Below, piece by piece: positions 17,824 through 29,065 of a stretch of 64,000 nt of DNA. This DNA comes from Pseudomonas serboccidentalis (GTDB lineage Bacteria > Pseudomonadota > Gammaproteobacteria > Pseudomonadales > Pseudomonadaceae): contig NZ_CP101655.1 in NCBI RefSeq assembly GCF_028830055.1, positions 2,536,398-2,600,397 of the forward strand, given 5' to 3'. A program made the position numbers and the translations under genes. The notes beneath the pieces were generated by a model. It had not been told where the DNA came from and did not search any database. It saw only the letters and a program-made list of their open reading frames with translations. Within the stretch, counting starts at the first letter, position 1; each line of letters begins with the position of its first letter.

Positions 17824-19695
17824 ATGCTGCAGAATATCAGGGACAATTCACAAGGCTGGATTGCCAAGACCATTATCGGGGTCATCGTTGCACTGATGGC
17901 TTTGACCGGTTTCGATGCCATTTTCAAGGCCACCACGCACACTAACGATGCGGCCAAGGTCAATGGTGAAGAAATCAGCCAGAACGAGCTGAGCCAGGCC
18001 GTTGACATGCAACGCCGTCAGCTGATGCAACAGCTGGGCAAGGACTTCGATGCTTCCTTGCTTGACGAAAAAATGCTCCGCGAATCGGCCCTCAAGGGGC
18101 TGATCGATCGCAAGCTGCTGCTGCAAGGCGCAGAACAATCGAAATTCGCTTTCTCCGAAGGTGCACTGGATCAAGTGATCCTGCAGACCCCTGAATTTCA
18201 GGTGGACGGCAAGTTCAGCTCCGAGCGCTTTGACCAGGTGATCCGTCAACTGGGCTACACCCGCATGCAATTCCGCCAGATGCTGGCTCAGGAAATGCTG
18301 ATCGGTCAGTTGCGCGCCGGTGTGGCAGGCAGCGGTTTCGTCACTGACGCCGAAGTGCTGGCCTTTGCCCGTCTGGAAAAACAGACCCGCGATTTCGCCT
18401 CGCTGAACGTCAAGGCCGATCCGGCCGCAGTCAAGCTGACCGACGATGAGGTCAAGGCCTACTACGACGAGCACGCCAAGGAGTTCATGACTCCTGAGCA
18501 AGTGGTTGTCGATTACGTCGAGCTGAAGAAGTCTTCGTTCTTCGACCAGGTTGCCGTCAAGGACGAAGACCTGCAGGCGGCGTATCAGAAAGAGATCGCC
18601 AACCTGTCGGAACAGCGTCGCGCGGCGCACATCCTGATCGAAGTCAACGACAAGACTACCGACGCTCAGGCCAAGGCGAAGATCGAAGAAGTCCGGGCGC
18701 GTCTGGCCAAGGGCGAGAAGTTCGAAGCGCTGGCCAAGGAGTTCTCGCAGGATCCGGGTTCGGCCAACAATGGCGGTGACCTTGGTTTCGCAGGTCCTGG
18801 CGTCTACGATCCAGCCTTCGAAAAAGCCCTGTACTCGCTGAACAAGGACCAGGTGTCGGAGCCGGTGCGTACCGATTTCGGTTACCACCTGATCAAGCTG
18901 CTGGGTGTTGAAGCACCGGAAGTACCGACCCTGGCCAGCCTGAAAGACAAGCTGACCCGCGAGCTGAAGACTCAGCAGGTCGAGCAGCGTTTCGTCGAAG
19001 CCACCAAGCAACTGGAAGACTCGGCGTTCGAAGCATCTGACCTGGCTCAACCCGCGGCGGATCTGAAACTGACCGTGCACACCTCCAAGCCGTTCGGCCG
19101 TGAAGGTGGCGAAGGTATTGCGGCCAACCGTGCTGTGGTGGCGGCGGCATTCAGCCAGGAAGTGCTGGAAGAAAACGCCAACAGCACCGGCATTGAGCTG
19201 GACCCGGAAACCGTGGTCGTGTTGCGTGCCAAGGAACACCTGAAGCCTGAGCAACTGCCGCTGGAAGCCGTTAACACGGCAATTCGCGCCCAACTGACCA
19301 AAGAGCACGCCAGTGCTGCCGCCAAGACCAAGGCAGAGCAGTTGATTGCCAGTCTGCGTGATGGCAAAACTGCGCTGGACAAGGCGGTTGACGGTCAGAA
19401 CTGGAAGGTTGTGACGGCGGCGACTCGCGCTCAGGAAGGGGTTGACCCGACTGTGCTGCAGGCGCTGTTCCGCATGCCGAAACCGGCGGCCAAGGGCAAA
19501 CCGACTTTCAGCAGCGTGACGTTGCAGGACGGTAGTCTGATGATCGTGCGCCTGGACGGTGTGAACGAGGCCGTTGCGCCGACTGACGAAGAGAAGGCGC
19601 AATACCGTCGTTTCCTCGCTTCTCGTGAAGGTCAGCAGGACTTTGCGGCGTTCCGCAAGCAGTTGGAGAGTCAGGCGGACATCAAGCGGTATTGA
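17824..19695 (+). CDS. ppiD: Periplasmic chaperone PpiD (SurA N-terminal/parvulin)
   Basis: A 623-residue inner-membrane-anchored periplasmic protein. One membrane helix (residues about 13-32, IAKTIIGVIVALMALTGFDA) is followed by a SurA-like chaperone region and a parvulin domain near 260-360 (AAHILIEVNDKTTDAQ, GGDLGFAGPGVYDPAF, YHLIKLLGVE). PpiD works at the Sec translocon exit and assists outer-membrane protein folding. It sits in its usual place after hupB. Confidence 0.94.
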   Translation: MLQNIRDNSQGWIAKTIIGVIVALMALTGFDAIFKATTHTNDAAKVNGEEISQNELSQAVDMQRRQLMQQLGKDFDASLLDEKMLRESALKGLIDRKLLLQGAEQSKFAFSEGALDQVILQTPEFQVDGKFSSERFDQVIRQLGYTRMQFRQMLAQEMLIGQLRAGVAGSGFVTDAEVLAFARLEKQTRDFASLNVKADPAAVKLTDDEVKAYYDEHAKEFMTPEQVVVDYVELKKSSFFDQVAVKDEDLQAAYQKEIANLSEQRRAAHILIEVNDKTTDAQAKAKIEEVRARLAKGEKFEALAKEFSQDPGSANNGGDLGFAGPGVYDPAFEKALYSLNKDQVSEPVRTDFGYHLIKLLGVEAPEVPTLASLKDKLTRELKTQQVEQRFVEATKQLEDSAFEASDLAQPAADLKLTVHTSKPFGREGGEGIAANRAVVAAAFSQEVLEENANSTGIELDPETVVVLRAKEHLKPEQLPLEAVNTAIRAQLTKEHASAAAKTKAEQLIASLRDGKTALDKAVDGQNWKVVTAATRAQEGVDPTVLQALFRMPKPAAKGKPTFSSVTLQDGSLMIVRLDGVNEAVAPTDEEKAQYRRFLASREGQQDFAAFRKQLESQADIKRY

Positions 19696-19717
19696 TGTTT
19701 GACTGAGCGGTAAAAGG

Positions 19718-19751
19718 GAAGCCCCGATCTTATGGTCGGGGTTTTTTTTGC
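19718..19751 (+). terminator. Terminator of ppiD
   Basis: Hairpin AAGCCCCGATC and GGTCGGGGTT followed by eight T, 25 bases after the stop. Confidence 0.88.
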
Positions 19752-19814
19752 CCCAACGTTCGGCCCTCGCCGTGGCTCGGGTTCCTTCGTTACGGGGTAG
19801 ACATCCAATCCCAC

Positions 19815-19844
19815 TGTAGGAGCGAGCCTGCTCGCGAAGGCGGC
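19815..19844. repeat. Single REP unit (GTAGGAGCGAGCCTGCTCGCG type)
   Basis: A lone palindromic unit TGTAGGAGCGAGCCTGCTCG without its inverted partner; other members in this window are paired. Confidence 0.7.
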
Positions 19845-19888
19845 CTGCCAGTCACTCAGTCCTTGGCAGACACACCCCAATATCCCGC

Positions 19889-21085
19889 TCACGCAAACCC
19901 ATGACCCCGCGCCCTGAGCGCCGCACCCAAGGTCAATGCCAGCAACCCCACAACAATCCACGGAAAGGCCCCAACCCCCGGATTCCCCAGCAGCAAGCCA
20001 CCGGCCAGCCCACCGCCGGCAATCCCGACGTTCCACAGTGTCACCAGCATCGATTGCGCCGTATCTGCAGCTTCTGCGGCGGTTTTTGCTGAGGCGGTCT
20101 GTAGGAGTGAAGGCATTGCACCGAATGCCAGGCCCCACACGGCGACGGCGATGTAGACCGCTGTCGCCGATTCACGCCAAAGGCCGAGAGCGATGGCTGA
20201 GAGCATGAACAGCGCCGTGCTGATCAGCACCAGTTCGCGCAGCCAATGATCGATCAGGCTGCCGACGATCCACAGGCTCAGCACCGAGGCCAGGCCGAAT
20301 ACCAGCAGCACCCGGTCGATATCGCCGCCCAGTCCCGACGGTTGCAGGAACGGCGCGATGTAGGTGTACAGCAGGTTGTGAGCGACCACGTAGGACAAGG
20401 TCACGAACAATACCGAGCGCACCCCGGGCAGGGTGAAGACCTGACGCAGGGGCAGGCGTTTTCCTGCGCGTTCACCGGCAAAGTCCGGCACTTGCCAGCG
20501 CACCCAGATCACCAGCAGCAGCGTCAGTGCGGTCATGATGGCGAAGCTCAGGCGCCAGCCAACCAGGGTGCCGAGCAGCGTGCCCACCGGGATGCCCAGT
20601 GACAGCGCCAGCGGCGCGCCGAGCATGGCTACGGTGATCGCGCGGCCTTGCAGGTGTGGGGCGACCATGCGACTGGCATAGCCTGCCAGCAATGCCCATA
20701 GCAGCCCGGCAAATATCCCGGCGAGCAAGCGTGCGATCAAGGTCAGCCAGTACAGCTCCGACAGGGCGGTGATGCTGTTGGCGACGGCAAAGCCACCAAT
20801 GGCTGACAACAGTAATGGCCGGCGGCGCCAGCCGCGTGTGGCAATGGTCAGCGGGATGGCTGCCAGCATCGAGCCGATGGCGTACAGCGTGACCAATTGC
20901 CCGATCAGCGCCTGCGACACATTCAGGCCCGCGCTCATCTGCGGCAGCAGGCCGGCGGGCATGGCCTCGGTCAGCACGGTGATGAAGCCCGCGGTGGCCA
21001 GGGCCAGCAGCGCACCGAGGGGTAAGCGTTCGCGGACCTCGGCCGGGTGGGCGAGGCCTGAGGAGGTCAGTTGTGCGTCGTTCAT
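19889..21085 (-). CDS. MFS transporter, DHA1/sugar-efflux type
   Basis: A 398-residue 12-helix major facilitator. It carries the ITVLTEAMPAGLLPQMSAGL start of TM1 typical of the SotB/YdhP/CmlA-like efflux group and the mid-protein motif GIPVGTLLGTLVGWRLSF. Substrate unknown. It is divergent from a LysR gene, a common arrangement for regulator and regulated exporter, and a palindrome lies between them. Confidence 0.87.
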   Translation of the reverse strand: MNDAQLTSSGLAHPAEVRERLPLGALLALATAGFITVLTEAMPAGLLPQMSAGLNVSQALIGQLVTLYAIGSMLAAIPLTIATRGWRRRPLLLSAIGGFAVANSITALSELYWLTLIARLLAGIFAGLLWALLAGYASRMVAPHLQGRAITVAMLGAPLALSLGIPVGTLLGTLVGWRLSFAIMTALTLLLVIWVRWQVPDFAGERAGKRLPLRQVFTLPGVRSVLFVTLSYVVAHNLLYTYIAPFLQPSGLGGDIDRVLLVFGLASVLSLWIVGSLIDHWLRELVLISTALFMLSAIALGLWRESATAVYIAVAVWGLAFGAMPSLLQTASAKTAAEAADTAQSMLVTLWNVGIAGGGLAGGLLLGNPGVGAFPWIVVGLLALTLGAALRARGHGFA

Positions 21086-21162
21086 GAGTCAGCGTCCATT
21101 TGCCGAAGGAGATGAAGGCTCTAGGCTAGGGTGCTGCGCATTAGAGAAAAATGGGTTACGGT

Positions 21163-21177
21163 TCCGAACATATCGGA
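21163..21177. promoter_or_regulatory. Palindrome TCCGA-N5-TCGGA, candidate LysR operator
   Basis: Perfect 15-base inverted repeat in the 120-base gap between the divergent MFS and LysR genes. Assignment to this regulator is inference from position. Confidence 0.5.
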
Positions 21178-21205
21178 TACGGATGTCGTGAATGGGAGGA
21201 TTGGG

Positions 21206-22105
21206 ATGGACAGCCTGGGCGGTATTTCGGTGTTTGTGCAGGTCGCCGAGACCCGTAGTTTTACCGAGGCCGGGCGACTGCAGGGCGTCTCGTCCTCGGC
21301 GGTCGGCAAGAGTATTGCGCGGCTTGAAGCGCGACTCGGCGTGCGCCTGTTTCATCGCACCACCCGCAGCATCACCCTGACCAGCGAGGGCGCACTGTTC
21401 CTTGAGCGTTGTCGCAAGATCCTCGCCGAGGTGGAGGCTGCCGAGTTCGAACTGTGCAATTCGGCGTCACAGCCGCACGGCAAGCTGCGCATCAGCCTGC
21501 CGCAGGTGCACGGGCTGGTCATGCCGGTGATGAACGCGTTCATGGCGCTGTATCCGCAGATCGAGCTGGATCTGGACCTGACCGATCGTATGGTTGATGT
21601 GGTCGAGGAGGGTTTCGATGCGGTGATTCGGACCGGGCAGCCGCGAGATTCACGGCTGATGGCACGGCCTTTGGGCGAGTTTCACATGGTGTTGGTGGCG
21701 AGTCCGCTGTATCTGCAGCAGCGCGGTGTCCCGCAGGCGCCTGCTGATCTGGTGCAGCATGCCTGCCTGCGGCACACCTTTCATGCCACCGGCAAACTCG
21801 AACCGTGGCCGTTGATCCGCGAAGAGGGCGCGCCGGAGCCGAGCTTGCCGACGCGACTGGTCAGCACGTCCATCGAAGCCATCAACCATGCCGCCCTGGC
21901 CGGAATGGGCATCGCCTGCCTGCCGGACTTCATGGTTCATGAGGATGTGGCGCAGGGGCGTTTGCAGCGGGTCCTCGATGCGCATCTGCAACACGTCGGT
22001 CAGTTCTGGGTGCTGTGGCCTTCGAGTCGCCATGCAACCGCCAAATTGCGGGTATTTATCGATCATTTATCGGCGCGGCTTTTTCCAGACGCCCATCATC
22101 GGTAA
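21206..22105 (+). CDS. LysR-family transcriptional regulator
   Basis: A 299-residue LysR protein of the CrgA/AaeR-like subgroup: N-terminal helix-turn-helix (SFTEAGRLQGVSSSAVGKSI, residues 19-38), then FHRTTRSITLT, and a C-terminal effector domain (GKLRISLPQVHG onward, VDVVEEGFDAVIRTG). The ATG at 21206 has GGGAGGA upstream. It probably controls the divergent MFS exporter. Confidence 0.9.
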   Translation: MDSLGGISVFVQVAETRSFTEAGRLQGVSSSAVGKSIARLEARLGVRLFHRTTRSITLTSEGALFLERCRKILAEVEAAEFELCNSASQPHGKLRISLPQVHGLVMPVMNAFMALYPQIELDLDLTDRMVDVVEEGFDAVIRTGQPRDSRLMARPLGEFHMVLVASPLYLQQRGVPQAPADLVQHACLRHTFHATGKLEPWPLIREEGAPEPSLPTRLVSTSIEAINHAALAGMGIACLPDFMVHEDVAQGRLQRVLDAHLQHVGQFWVLWPSSRHATAKLRVFIDHLSARLFPDAHHR

Positions 22106-22197
22106 AGTTGTAACTGTTTTAAGACACTAATCCGTACGCCGCGGGGCCGCGATCTGTTGCACAATACGCCCCGGACCGTTTTCCCTCAGGATGTTTA

Positions 22198-23094
22198 ATG
22201 TTGATTTCAACTCCCATGCGTGTCGTTGGGTTGGCGCTGTTGTTGACCGCTGTCGCCGGCTGTTCGAAAGACAAGCCGATCTATGAGCATGAGAATTTCG
22301 ACGATTCCGGTACGTATTCTCGCAATTACCCGGTGGCCGATGTCGCCAGTTGCGAGGCGGCCCGTCGTGCGCTGCTCAGCCAGGGTTACATCATCACCAG
22401 CAGTGACCCGAAGCTGGTCAGTGGCCACAAGAGCTTCCAGCAGACGGGTGAAACCCACCTGGAAATCAGCTTCAACGTGGTGTGTGCCGAAGATGGCAGT
22501 GCCAAGCACCATGCCACGGTATTCGCCAATGCCCTGCAGGATCGCTATGCGCTGAAGAAGACCAACAACTCCGCCAGCCTCGGGGTCGGCGTGTTGGGCT
22601 CGGTGTCGATGCCGATCGGCTCGTCGGACGATTCGATGGTCAAGGTCGCCAGTGAAACCGTGACCTCGCAGAAGTTCTACGAGCGTTTCTTCACCCTGGT
22701 CGAACTGTTCCTGCCAGCAGACGCGAAGAAAGCCGCGCACATCGAAGAAAAGCCCAAGACCGATCTGGGTGTGCCGGAGCCGAAGCCTGCCGCTGTAGCG
22801 CCGGCAACTCCCGCAACACCTGCGCCGGCAGTAGAGACAGCGCCTGCGCCGCCGCCGGCAGGGATTGTCGAGCCGGCCCAGATCATGGCGCCGGCAGCTC
22901 CGGCAGCGACACCCGCGCCGACCCCGGTTTCACCGACACCGGTGGGGTCCGAGCCGGTGGTGCCTCCCGCCGAGTCGGCGCCGATCATCCCGGCACCGAG
23001 TGCAGAACCTGCGCCGGCCACCGAAACAATCACACCGCCGGCCAACCCGACCAATATCCCGCCGCCATCGGAGCCGATTCCGGCGATGCAGTAA
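22198..23094 (+). CDS. DUF2242 lipoprotein with Pro/Ala-rich tail
   Basis: A 298-residue lipoprotein; lipobox AVAGC gives Cys22 as the first mature residue. The globular DUF2242 part spans about 30-185 (FDDSGTYSRNYPVADVASCE, DPKLVSGHKSFQQTGETH). From about 195 onward the chain is a low-complexity Pro/Ala/Thr tail, probably spanning periplasmic space or contacting the cell wall. Function is unknown; lipid anchoring places it in the envelope. Confidence 0.82.
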   Translation: MLISTPMRVVGLALLLTAVAGCSKDKPIYEHENFDDSGTYSRNYPVADVASCEAARRALLSQGYIITSSDPKLVSGHKSFQQTGETHLEISFNVVCAEDGSAKHHATVFANALQDRYALKKTNNSASLGVGVLGSVSMPIGSSDDSMVKVASETVTSQKFYERFFTLVELFLPADAKKAAHIEEKPKTDLGVPEPKPAAVAPATPATPAPAVETAPAPPPAGIVEPAQIMAPAAPAATPAPTPVSPTPVGSEPVVPPAESAPIIPAPSAEPAPATETITPPANPTNIPPPSEPIPAMQ

Positions 23095-23111
23095 TTCCGG
23101 GCACGAAACCC

Positions 23112-23143
23112 TGTGGGAGCAAAATAGCTCCCACAGTTGTTTC
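23112..23143. terminator. Hairpin after the DUF2242 gene
   Basis: CTGTGGGAGC-AAAATA-GCTCCCACAG followed by TTGTTT; looks like a terminator derived from a REP unit. Confidence 0.6.
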
Positions 23144-23325
23144 TGCCGTATGTGAAATCTCGTTACATTCCCCCGACAAAAATCCCGCGATAAATTCCTG
23201 ACCACCTGCTACGTTTTATTTCATGAAGGCCGGGTTTCACTTTTCCTTCATACGGGCACGATATGCTCGAGGCACTGGTCATTTGACCGGGCTATTTTTC
23301 AAGCGGGCAGCAGGGGGATGACACG

Positions 23326-23412
23326 ATGGACGACTATCAAGAAGAACTGCTCGAATACCAGGCGTTTGAACTGGATCAGCCAGAGCCGGCCGAAGACGCC
23401 ACAGAGCTGTAA
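23326..23412 (+). CDS. Candidate 28-residue microprotein
   Basis: ATG at 23326 with AGGGGG eight bases upstream and a TAA at 23412. The product is very acidic, starting MDDYQEELLEYQAFELDQ. It ends five bases before the convergent AraC gene. Supported only by ribosome site and composition. Confidence 0.4.
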   Translation: MDDYQEELLEYQAFELDQPEPAEDATEL

Positions 23413-23416
23413 GGCG

Positions 23417-24457
23417 TCAGGCGGTTTTGCGGTGACTGCGGCGAAACTCGCCGGGCGTCTGGCCGCTCCAGCGTTTGAAGGCGCGTTGAAACGCCTCGGC
23501 TGAGGCAAAGCCCAGCAGGTAGGCAATCTCGCCGAACGCCAGTTCGGTGTCGCGGATATACGTCATTGCCAGATCGCGGCGGGTGTCATTGAGGATCGCG
23601 CGAAACTGCGTGCCTTCTTCGGCCAGTTTGCGGCGCAAGGTCCAGGTTGGCAGCTTCAGGCGTGCCGCCACTTCTTCCAGGTCGGGTTCCCGGCCACCAT
23701 TGAGCAACGGCCCCAACAGCTGAGTGATGCGTTCACGCAGGCTGCGGGTGCGGGTCAATTGCTCCAGTTCCCGCTCACACAATGCAAGCAAATGCTTCCA
23801 GGTGCTGGGGCAGTGTTCCGGGTTGCGCAGGGCGAGGCTGTTCAGGTTCAGGCGCAATTGATTGCGTTCGGCGCCGAACTGGATCGGGCAGTCGCCCAAC
23901 ACACTGTAGGCATCGCGATAGTCCGGCTCGGCGAATTCGATGTCGATGCGCTCGGCGCGCAGTGGCTCGCGGCTGACGCTGGACAGCTGATGCAGCCAGC
24001 CGGCGATGATCGAATCCACCACAAAGCGGTTATAGGCGTTGTACGGGCTGATCGAGTAGAAGCGCAGCCAGGCGCCATGGGCGTCTTCGTGAAAGCTCGA
24101 CTGTCCGCGATAGTTGGAGCCGTACAGCGGCTCGAAGCGGATCAGGCAACGGGCGGCTTCGCGCACGGTCGGCGCCTGTGCGGCGGTGACCCCGGCCAGT
24201 CCGGCCTGGCTCAAGCGGCTGAGCTGGCCCATGCGCAGGCCCAGCGCCGGATCGCCGGTCAACTGGATCGCGCTGTGCCCCAGACGCATGTAGCGCGGGA
24301 TCGACAGCCGCGCACCAGCCTCGGCCAGTCGCGCCGCGTCCAGGCCATATTGTTCGAGCAACGGTTGCGGGTCGGCGCCATGGCTGCGCACCGCATCGGC
24401 CAGGCTGTGAACGAAGCCTACCGACAGATCCCCAAGGCGCATCGGCAGCGGCTTCAT
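23417..24457 (-). CDS. AraC-family transcriptional regulator
   Basis: A 346-residue regulator with an N-terminal Arabinose_bd-type (PF12625-like) domain (PQPLLEQYGLD, GDPALGLRMGQLSRLS) and a C-terminal AraC helix-turn-helix pair near 250-340 (AARLKLPTWTLRRKLAEEG, FGEIAYLLGFASAEAFQRAF). It starts 3 bases after the stop of the nitrilase-fold gene, so the two are cotranscribed. Its target is not shown; fadH, divergent from this operon, is a candidate. Confidence 0.9.
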   Translation of the reverse strand: MKPLPMRLGDLSVGFVHSLADAVRSHGADPQPLLEQYGLDAARLAEAGARLSIPRYMRLGHSAIQLTGDPALGLRMGQLSRLSQAGLAGVTAAQAPTVREAARCLIRFEPLYGSNYRGQSSFHEDAHGAWLRFYSISPYNAYNRFVVDSIIAGWLHQLSSVSREPLRAERIDIEFAEPDYRDAYSVLGDCPIQFGAERNQLRLNLNSLALRNPEHCPSTWKHLLALCERELEQLTRTRSLRERITQLLGPLLNGGREPDLEEVAARLKLPTWTLRRKLAEEGTQFRAILNDTRRDLAMTYIRDTELAFGEIAYLLGFASAEAFQRAFKRWSGQTPGEFRRSHRKTA

Positions 24458-24460
24458 GGT

Positions 24461-25591
24461 TTACAACCAGATGTTCAGCAGACGCGCGCCACGGGCTTCG
24501 CCATCGGCGAATTGCTGGCCGTTGCTGCTGAGGAAGCTTTGCCCCGCACTGGGCTTGTCCCAGAACTGCCCGCGCAGGAATACGCTGATGCCGGCGATCG
24601 CCCGGCTGCTCGGTGGCTGCGCGGTCAGGGTCAGGCGATGCCAGGCCTGGCCTTCACTGATTTCCCCGGGCTTGAGGCTGACCGACCCCGGCGTACTCGA
24701 ACCCTTGTAGCCGCCCCACGGCTGATTCCACGCACCGTGGCCGACCACAAACGCTGGCACCGCCACCAGTTGCGCGCCGAGTTCGTCGAGTTGGCGATAG
24801 TTGTCCGGGTACCAGCTGTCACTGCCGATCAGGACACCGAGACGCCCGGCCGGGGTGTCGACCACGGTGATTGCGTGCTCGTCTTCGCTTTCGATCACGT
24901 CGCGTTGTTCGAAGATCGGGTGCATCTGCCGCTGTGGCTGGCCCAGCGGCACGCCATCACGGCCAAACACCACGCTGCTGTTGAACAGCGCGCCGCTGCC
25001 CGGTTTGAGCTGGCCGTCGCGGATACTCGGTTCGGGCAGCACGATGGAACCGGCCACCAGCGTCACACGGAATTCCTTGGCAAGCCCCCCGAACAACGCC
25101 TGGTAATCCTTGGCCATGGACTTGGACTTCATGCGCAGATGCGCGTCGTCGAGGCGATTTTCGCCCTTGGCACTTAGCCAGGCGCGGGCGAACAGCAGCG
25201 GGTTGCTCGCCGCCAGCCAGTTCATTGCTTCGGCGAGGGTCGGGGCCTGATACAGCTCGTCTTTCTCGCCGCTGATCATCAGCCAGGTGCCGACATGCTC
25301 GGGCAGGACCACCACGGTTTTTTCGTTCAGCAGCCCCTGATCCTGCGCCTGCTGCAGATAGGCCGCGAGTTTGCGGTGCAGGCGCTCGGGGCTCTGGTAG
25401 TCGGTGGGGAACAGTTCCGGTTGAATCCCCAGCAAATTGCCACGGTCGGCCGGCGTGCCCTGATCGACCGCCAGTTTGATCCGCAGGTCCGACAGGTAAT
25501 GCCCCGCCGGCCGGTCCGCCGCCCACATGGCGTAGGTGGTCAGGGCGGCAACGATGGCCATGGAGAAAAACAGGTACAGAAGTTTGCGCAT
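24461..25591 (-). CDS. Membrane-anchored nitrilase-fold protein lacking catalytic residues
   Basis: A 376-residue protein with an N-terminal membrane helix (LLYLFFSMAIVAALTTYAMW) and a carbon-nitrogen hydrolase-like domain. The first catalytic residue of the superfamily seems kept (Glu98 in VVVLPEHVGT), but the Lys position reads QPQRQMHP near 221 and the nucleophile motif, normally Cys-x-Asp, reads LIGSDSWYPD (Gly256). The whole chain contains no cysteine. It is therefore probably a non-hydrolytic, periplasmic-facing nitrilase relative. The ATG at 25591 starts the membrane helix directly; longer in-frame starts would add an unlikely tail. Confidence 0.75.
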   Translation of the reverse strand: MRKLLYLFFSMAIVAALTTYAMWAADRPAGHYLSDLRIKLAVDQGTPADRGNLLGIQPELFPTDYQSPERLHRKLAAYLQQAQDQGLLNEKTVVVLPEHVGTWLMISGEKDELYQAPTLAEAMNWLAASNPLLFARAWLSAKGENRLDDAHLRMKSKSMAKDYQALFGGLAKEFRVTLVAGSIVLPEPSIRDGQLKPGSGALFNSSVVFGRDGVPLGQPQRQMHPIFEQRDVIESEDEHAITVVDTPAGRLGVLIGSDSWYPDNYRQLDELGAQLVAVPAFVVGHGAWNQPWGGYKGSSTPGSVSLKPGEISEGQAWHRLTLTAQPPSSRAIAGISVFLRGQFWDKPSAGQSFLSSNGQQFADGEARGARLLNIWL

Positions 25592-25776
25592 GAAAACCAA
25601 CAACAACCGGGTACAGAGTGTGGCGACTAGGGTAGGGCGCATGCCAGCGCTTGCCAAGGGGCGCTGCGCATTTGGATCAATAAGTTGTCAGTTTCGGTCA
25701 TTGAGTGACAGCAGTGCGACTCTTAGTCTGTCGAACATGACTGACGGGGGACGCAGAGCTCCCGCAATTTCCGTGA

Positions 25777-27837
<2,061 letters not shown>

Positions 27838-27844
27838 GCCCCCC

Positions 27845-27930
27845 TGTAGGAGCTGCCGCAGGCTGCGATCTTTTGACTTTGCTTTTAAAGACCAAGATCA
27901 AAAGATCGCAGCCTGCGGCAGCTCCTACAG
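27845..27930. repeat. REPIN (GCAGCCTGCGGCAGCTCC type)
   Basis: Inverted REP pair starting seven bases after the fadH stop; the loop includes TTTTGACTTT and AGATCAAAAG, giving extended pairing. Confidence 0.9.
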
Positions 27931-27978
27931 GATGTTTTGGTGCTGATAGAATTGGTTTTTTCTGATGCTGTTGCGCCC

Positions 27979-28905
27979 ATGCTTCTTTCTCCCGCCAACT
28001 GGCTACCCCAGGCTCCCCTCGAACCGCTGCTACTCGACTGGCTCACCCGCGCCGGAATCGAGGTCGCGATCCTGCGTCTGGACCAGATCGACCCGCTGAT
28101 CAGCGGCAACAAATGGTTCAAACTCATCGAGCACCTCAAGGCCGCTGACCGCGCCGGGGCGCAGGGCGTCATCAGTCTCGGTGGTGCGCACTCCAATCAT
28201 CTGCACGCCTTGGCCGCTGCCGGCAAGCGTCTGGGTTTCGAAACGGTCGGTCTGTTGCGCGGGCATCCACAGCAAACGCCGACAGTGGCGGATTTGCAGG
28301 CGTTCGGCATGCAACTGCACTGGCTCGGTTATGGCGGCTATCGGGCGCGGCATGAACCCGGGTTCTGGGAGCCGTGGCAGGCGCAGTACCCGAATCTGTA
28401 TGCGGTGCCCGAGGGCGGTGGCGGATTGGCGGGGGCGTTGGGCTGCAAGGCGCTCAAGGAACAAGTGAGCGTGCAGTTGAGCAATCTGGGCTGGAGCGAT
28501 TATCACGGCTGGTGGCTGGCCTGCGGCACCGGGACGACGCTGGCAGGGCTGGTGCTCGCCGAGGCGGGTGTGCATCCGGTGTACGGCGCGCTGGCGGTGC
28601 CCGATGATCATGGGGTGGCGCCGCAGGTGGCGGCGATTGTTCGGGAGGCGGGTTTGCAGATATCGGCTTATGAGCTGATTGACGCCAGTCGAGGTGGTTT
28701 CGCCAAGGTTGATCCGGTGTTGCTTGAATTCATCGAGAACGCTGAACAGAGCTGCGGCGTGCCGCTGGAGCCGTTGTATACCGGCAAGGCGTTGCTGGCC
28801 CTGAAGCAGCAGGTGGAAGCGGGGAGGTTCGAACATGGCACGCGGTTGATCTTCGTGCATACCGGTGGTTTGCAGGGGCGGCGAGGACTTATCTCCTACA
28901 GTTGA
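27979..28905 (+). CDS. PLP-dependent D-cysteine desulfhydrase / ACC deaminase family
   Basis: A 308-residue fold-type II PLP enzyme. Lys45 in ISGNKWFKL should bind PLP; SLGGAHSNHLHALAAAGKRL binds phosphate/substrate, and ACGTGTTLAGL is the PLP phosphate loop. Members deaminate 1-aminocyclopropane-1-carboxylate or desulfurate D-cysteine; which applies cannot be told from sequence alone. The ATG at 27979 has no clear ribosome site, so the start is less certain. Confidence 0.8.
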   Translation: MLLSPANWLPQAPLEPLLLDWLTRAGIEVAILRLDQIDPLISGNKWFKLIEHLKAADRAGAQGVISLGGAHSNHLHALAAAGKRLGFETVGLLRGHPQQTPTVADLQAFGMQLHWLGYGGYRARHEPGFWEPWQAQYPNLYAVPEGGGGLAGALGCKALKEQVSVQLSNLGWSDYHGWWLACGTGTTLAGLVLAEAGVHPVYGALAVPDDHGVAPQVAAIVREAGLQISAYELIDASRGGFAKVDPVLLEFIENAEQSCGVPLEPLYTGKALLALKQQVEAGRFEHGTRLIFVHTGGLQGRRGLISYS

Positions 28906-28910
28906 ACGTC

Positions 28911-29043
28911 TGTGGCGAGGGAGCGTGCTCCTGCTCGGCGGTGCAGCCGTCGTAACCCCGGCGAATGCGGCCTGCCTGACAGTCCGCATTTTCAGGATTC
29001 AGGTCTGTTGCGCAGACCGGCGGGAGCAAGCTCCCTCGCCACA
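28911..29043. repeat. REPIN (GTGGCGAGGGAGC type), divergent left arm
   Basis: Left unit TGTGGCGAGGGAGCGTGCTC and right unit GAGCAAGCTCCCTCGCCACA, separated by about 90 bases, in the convergent gap before the cytochrome b561 gene. Confidence 0.85.
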
Positions 29044-29065
29044 GGGAGTTTCACCCAGGCAATGT

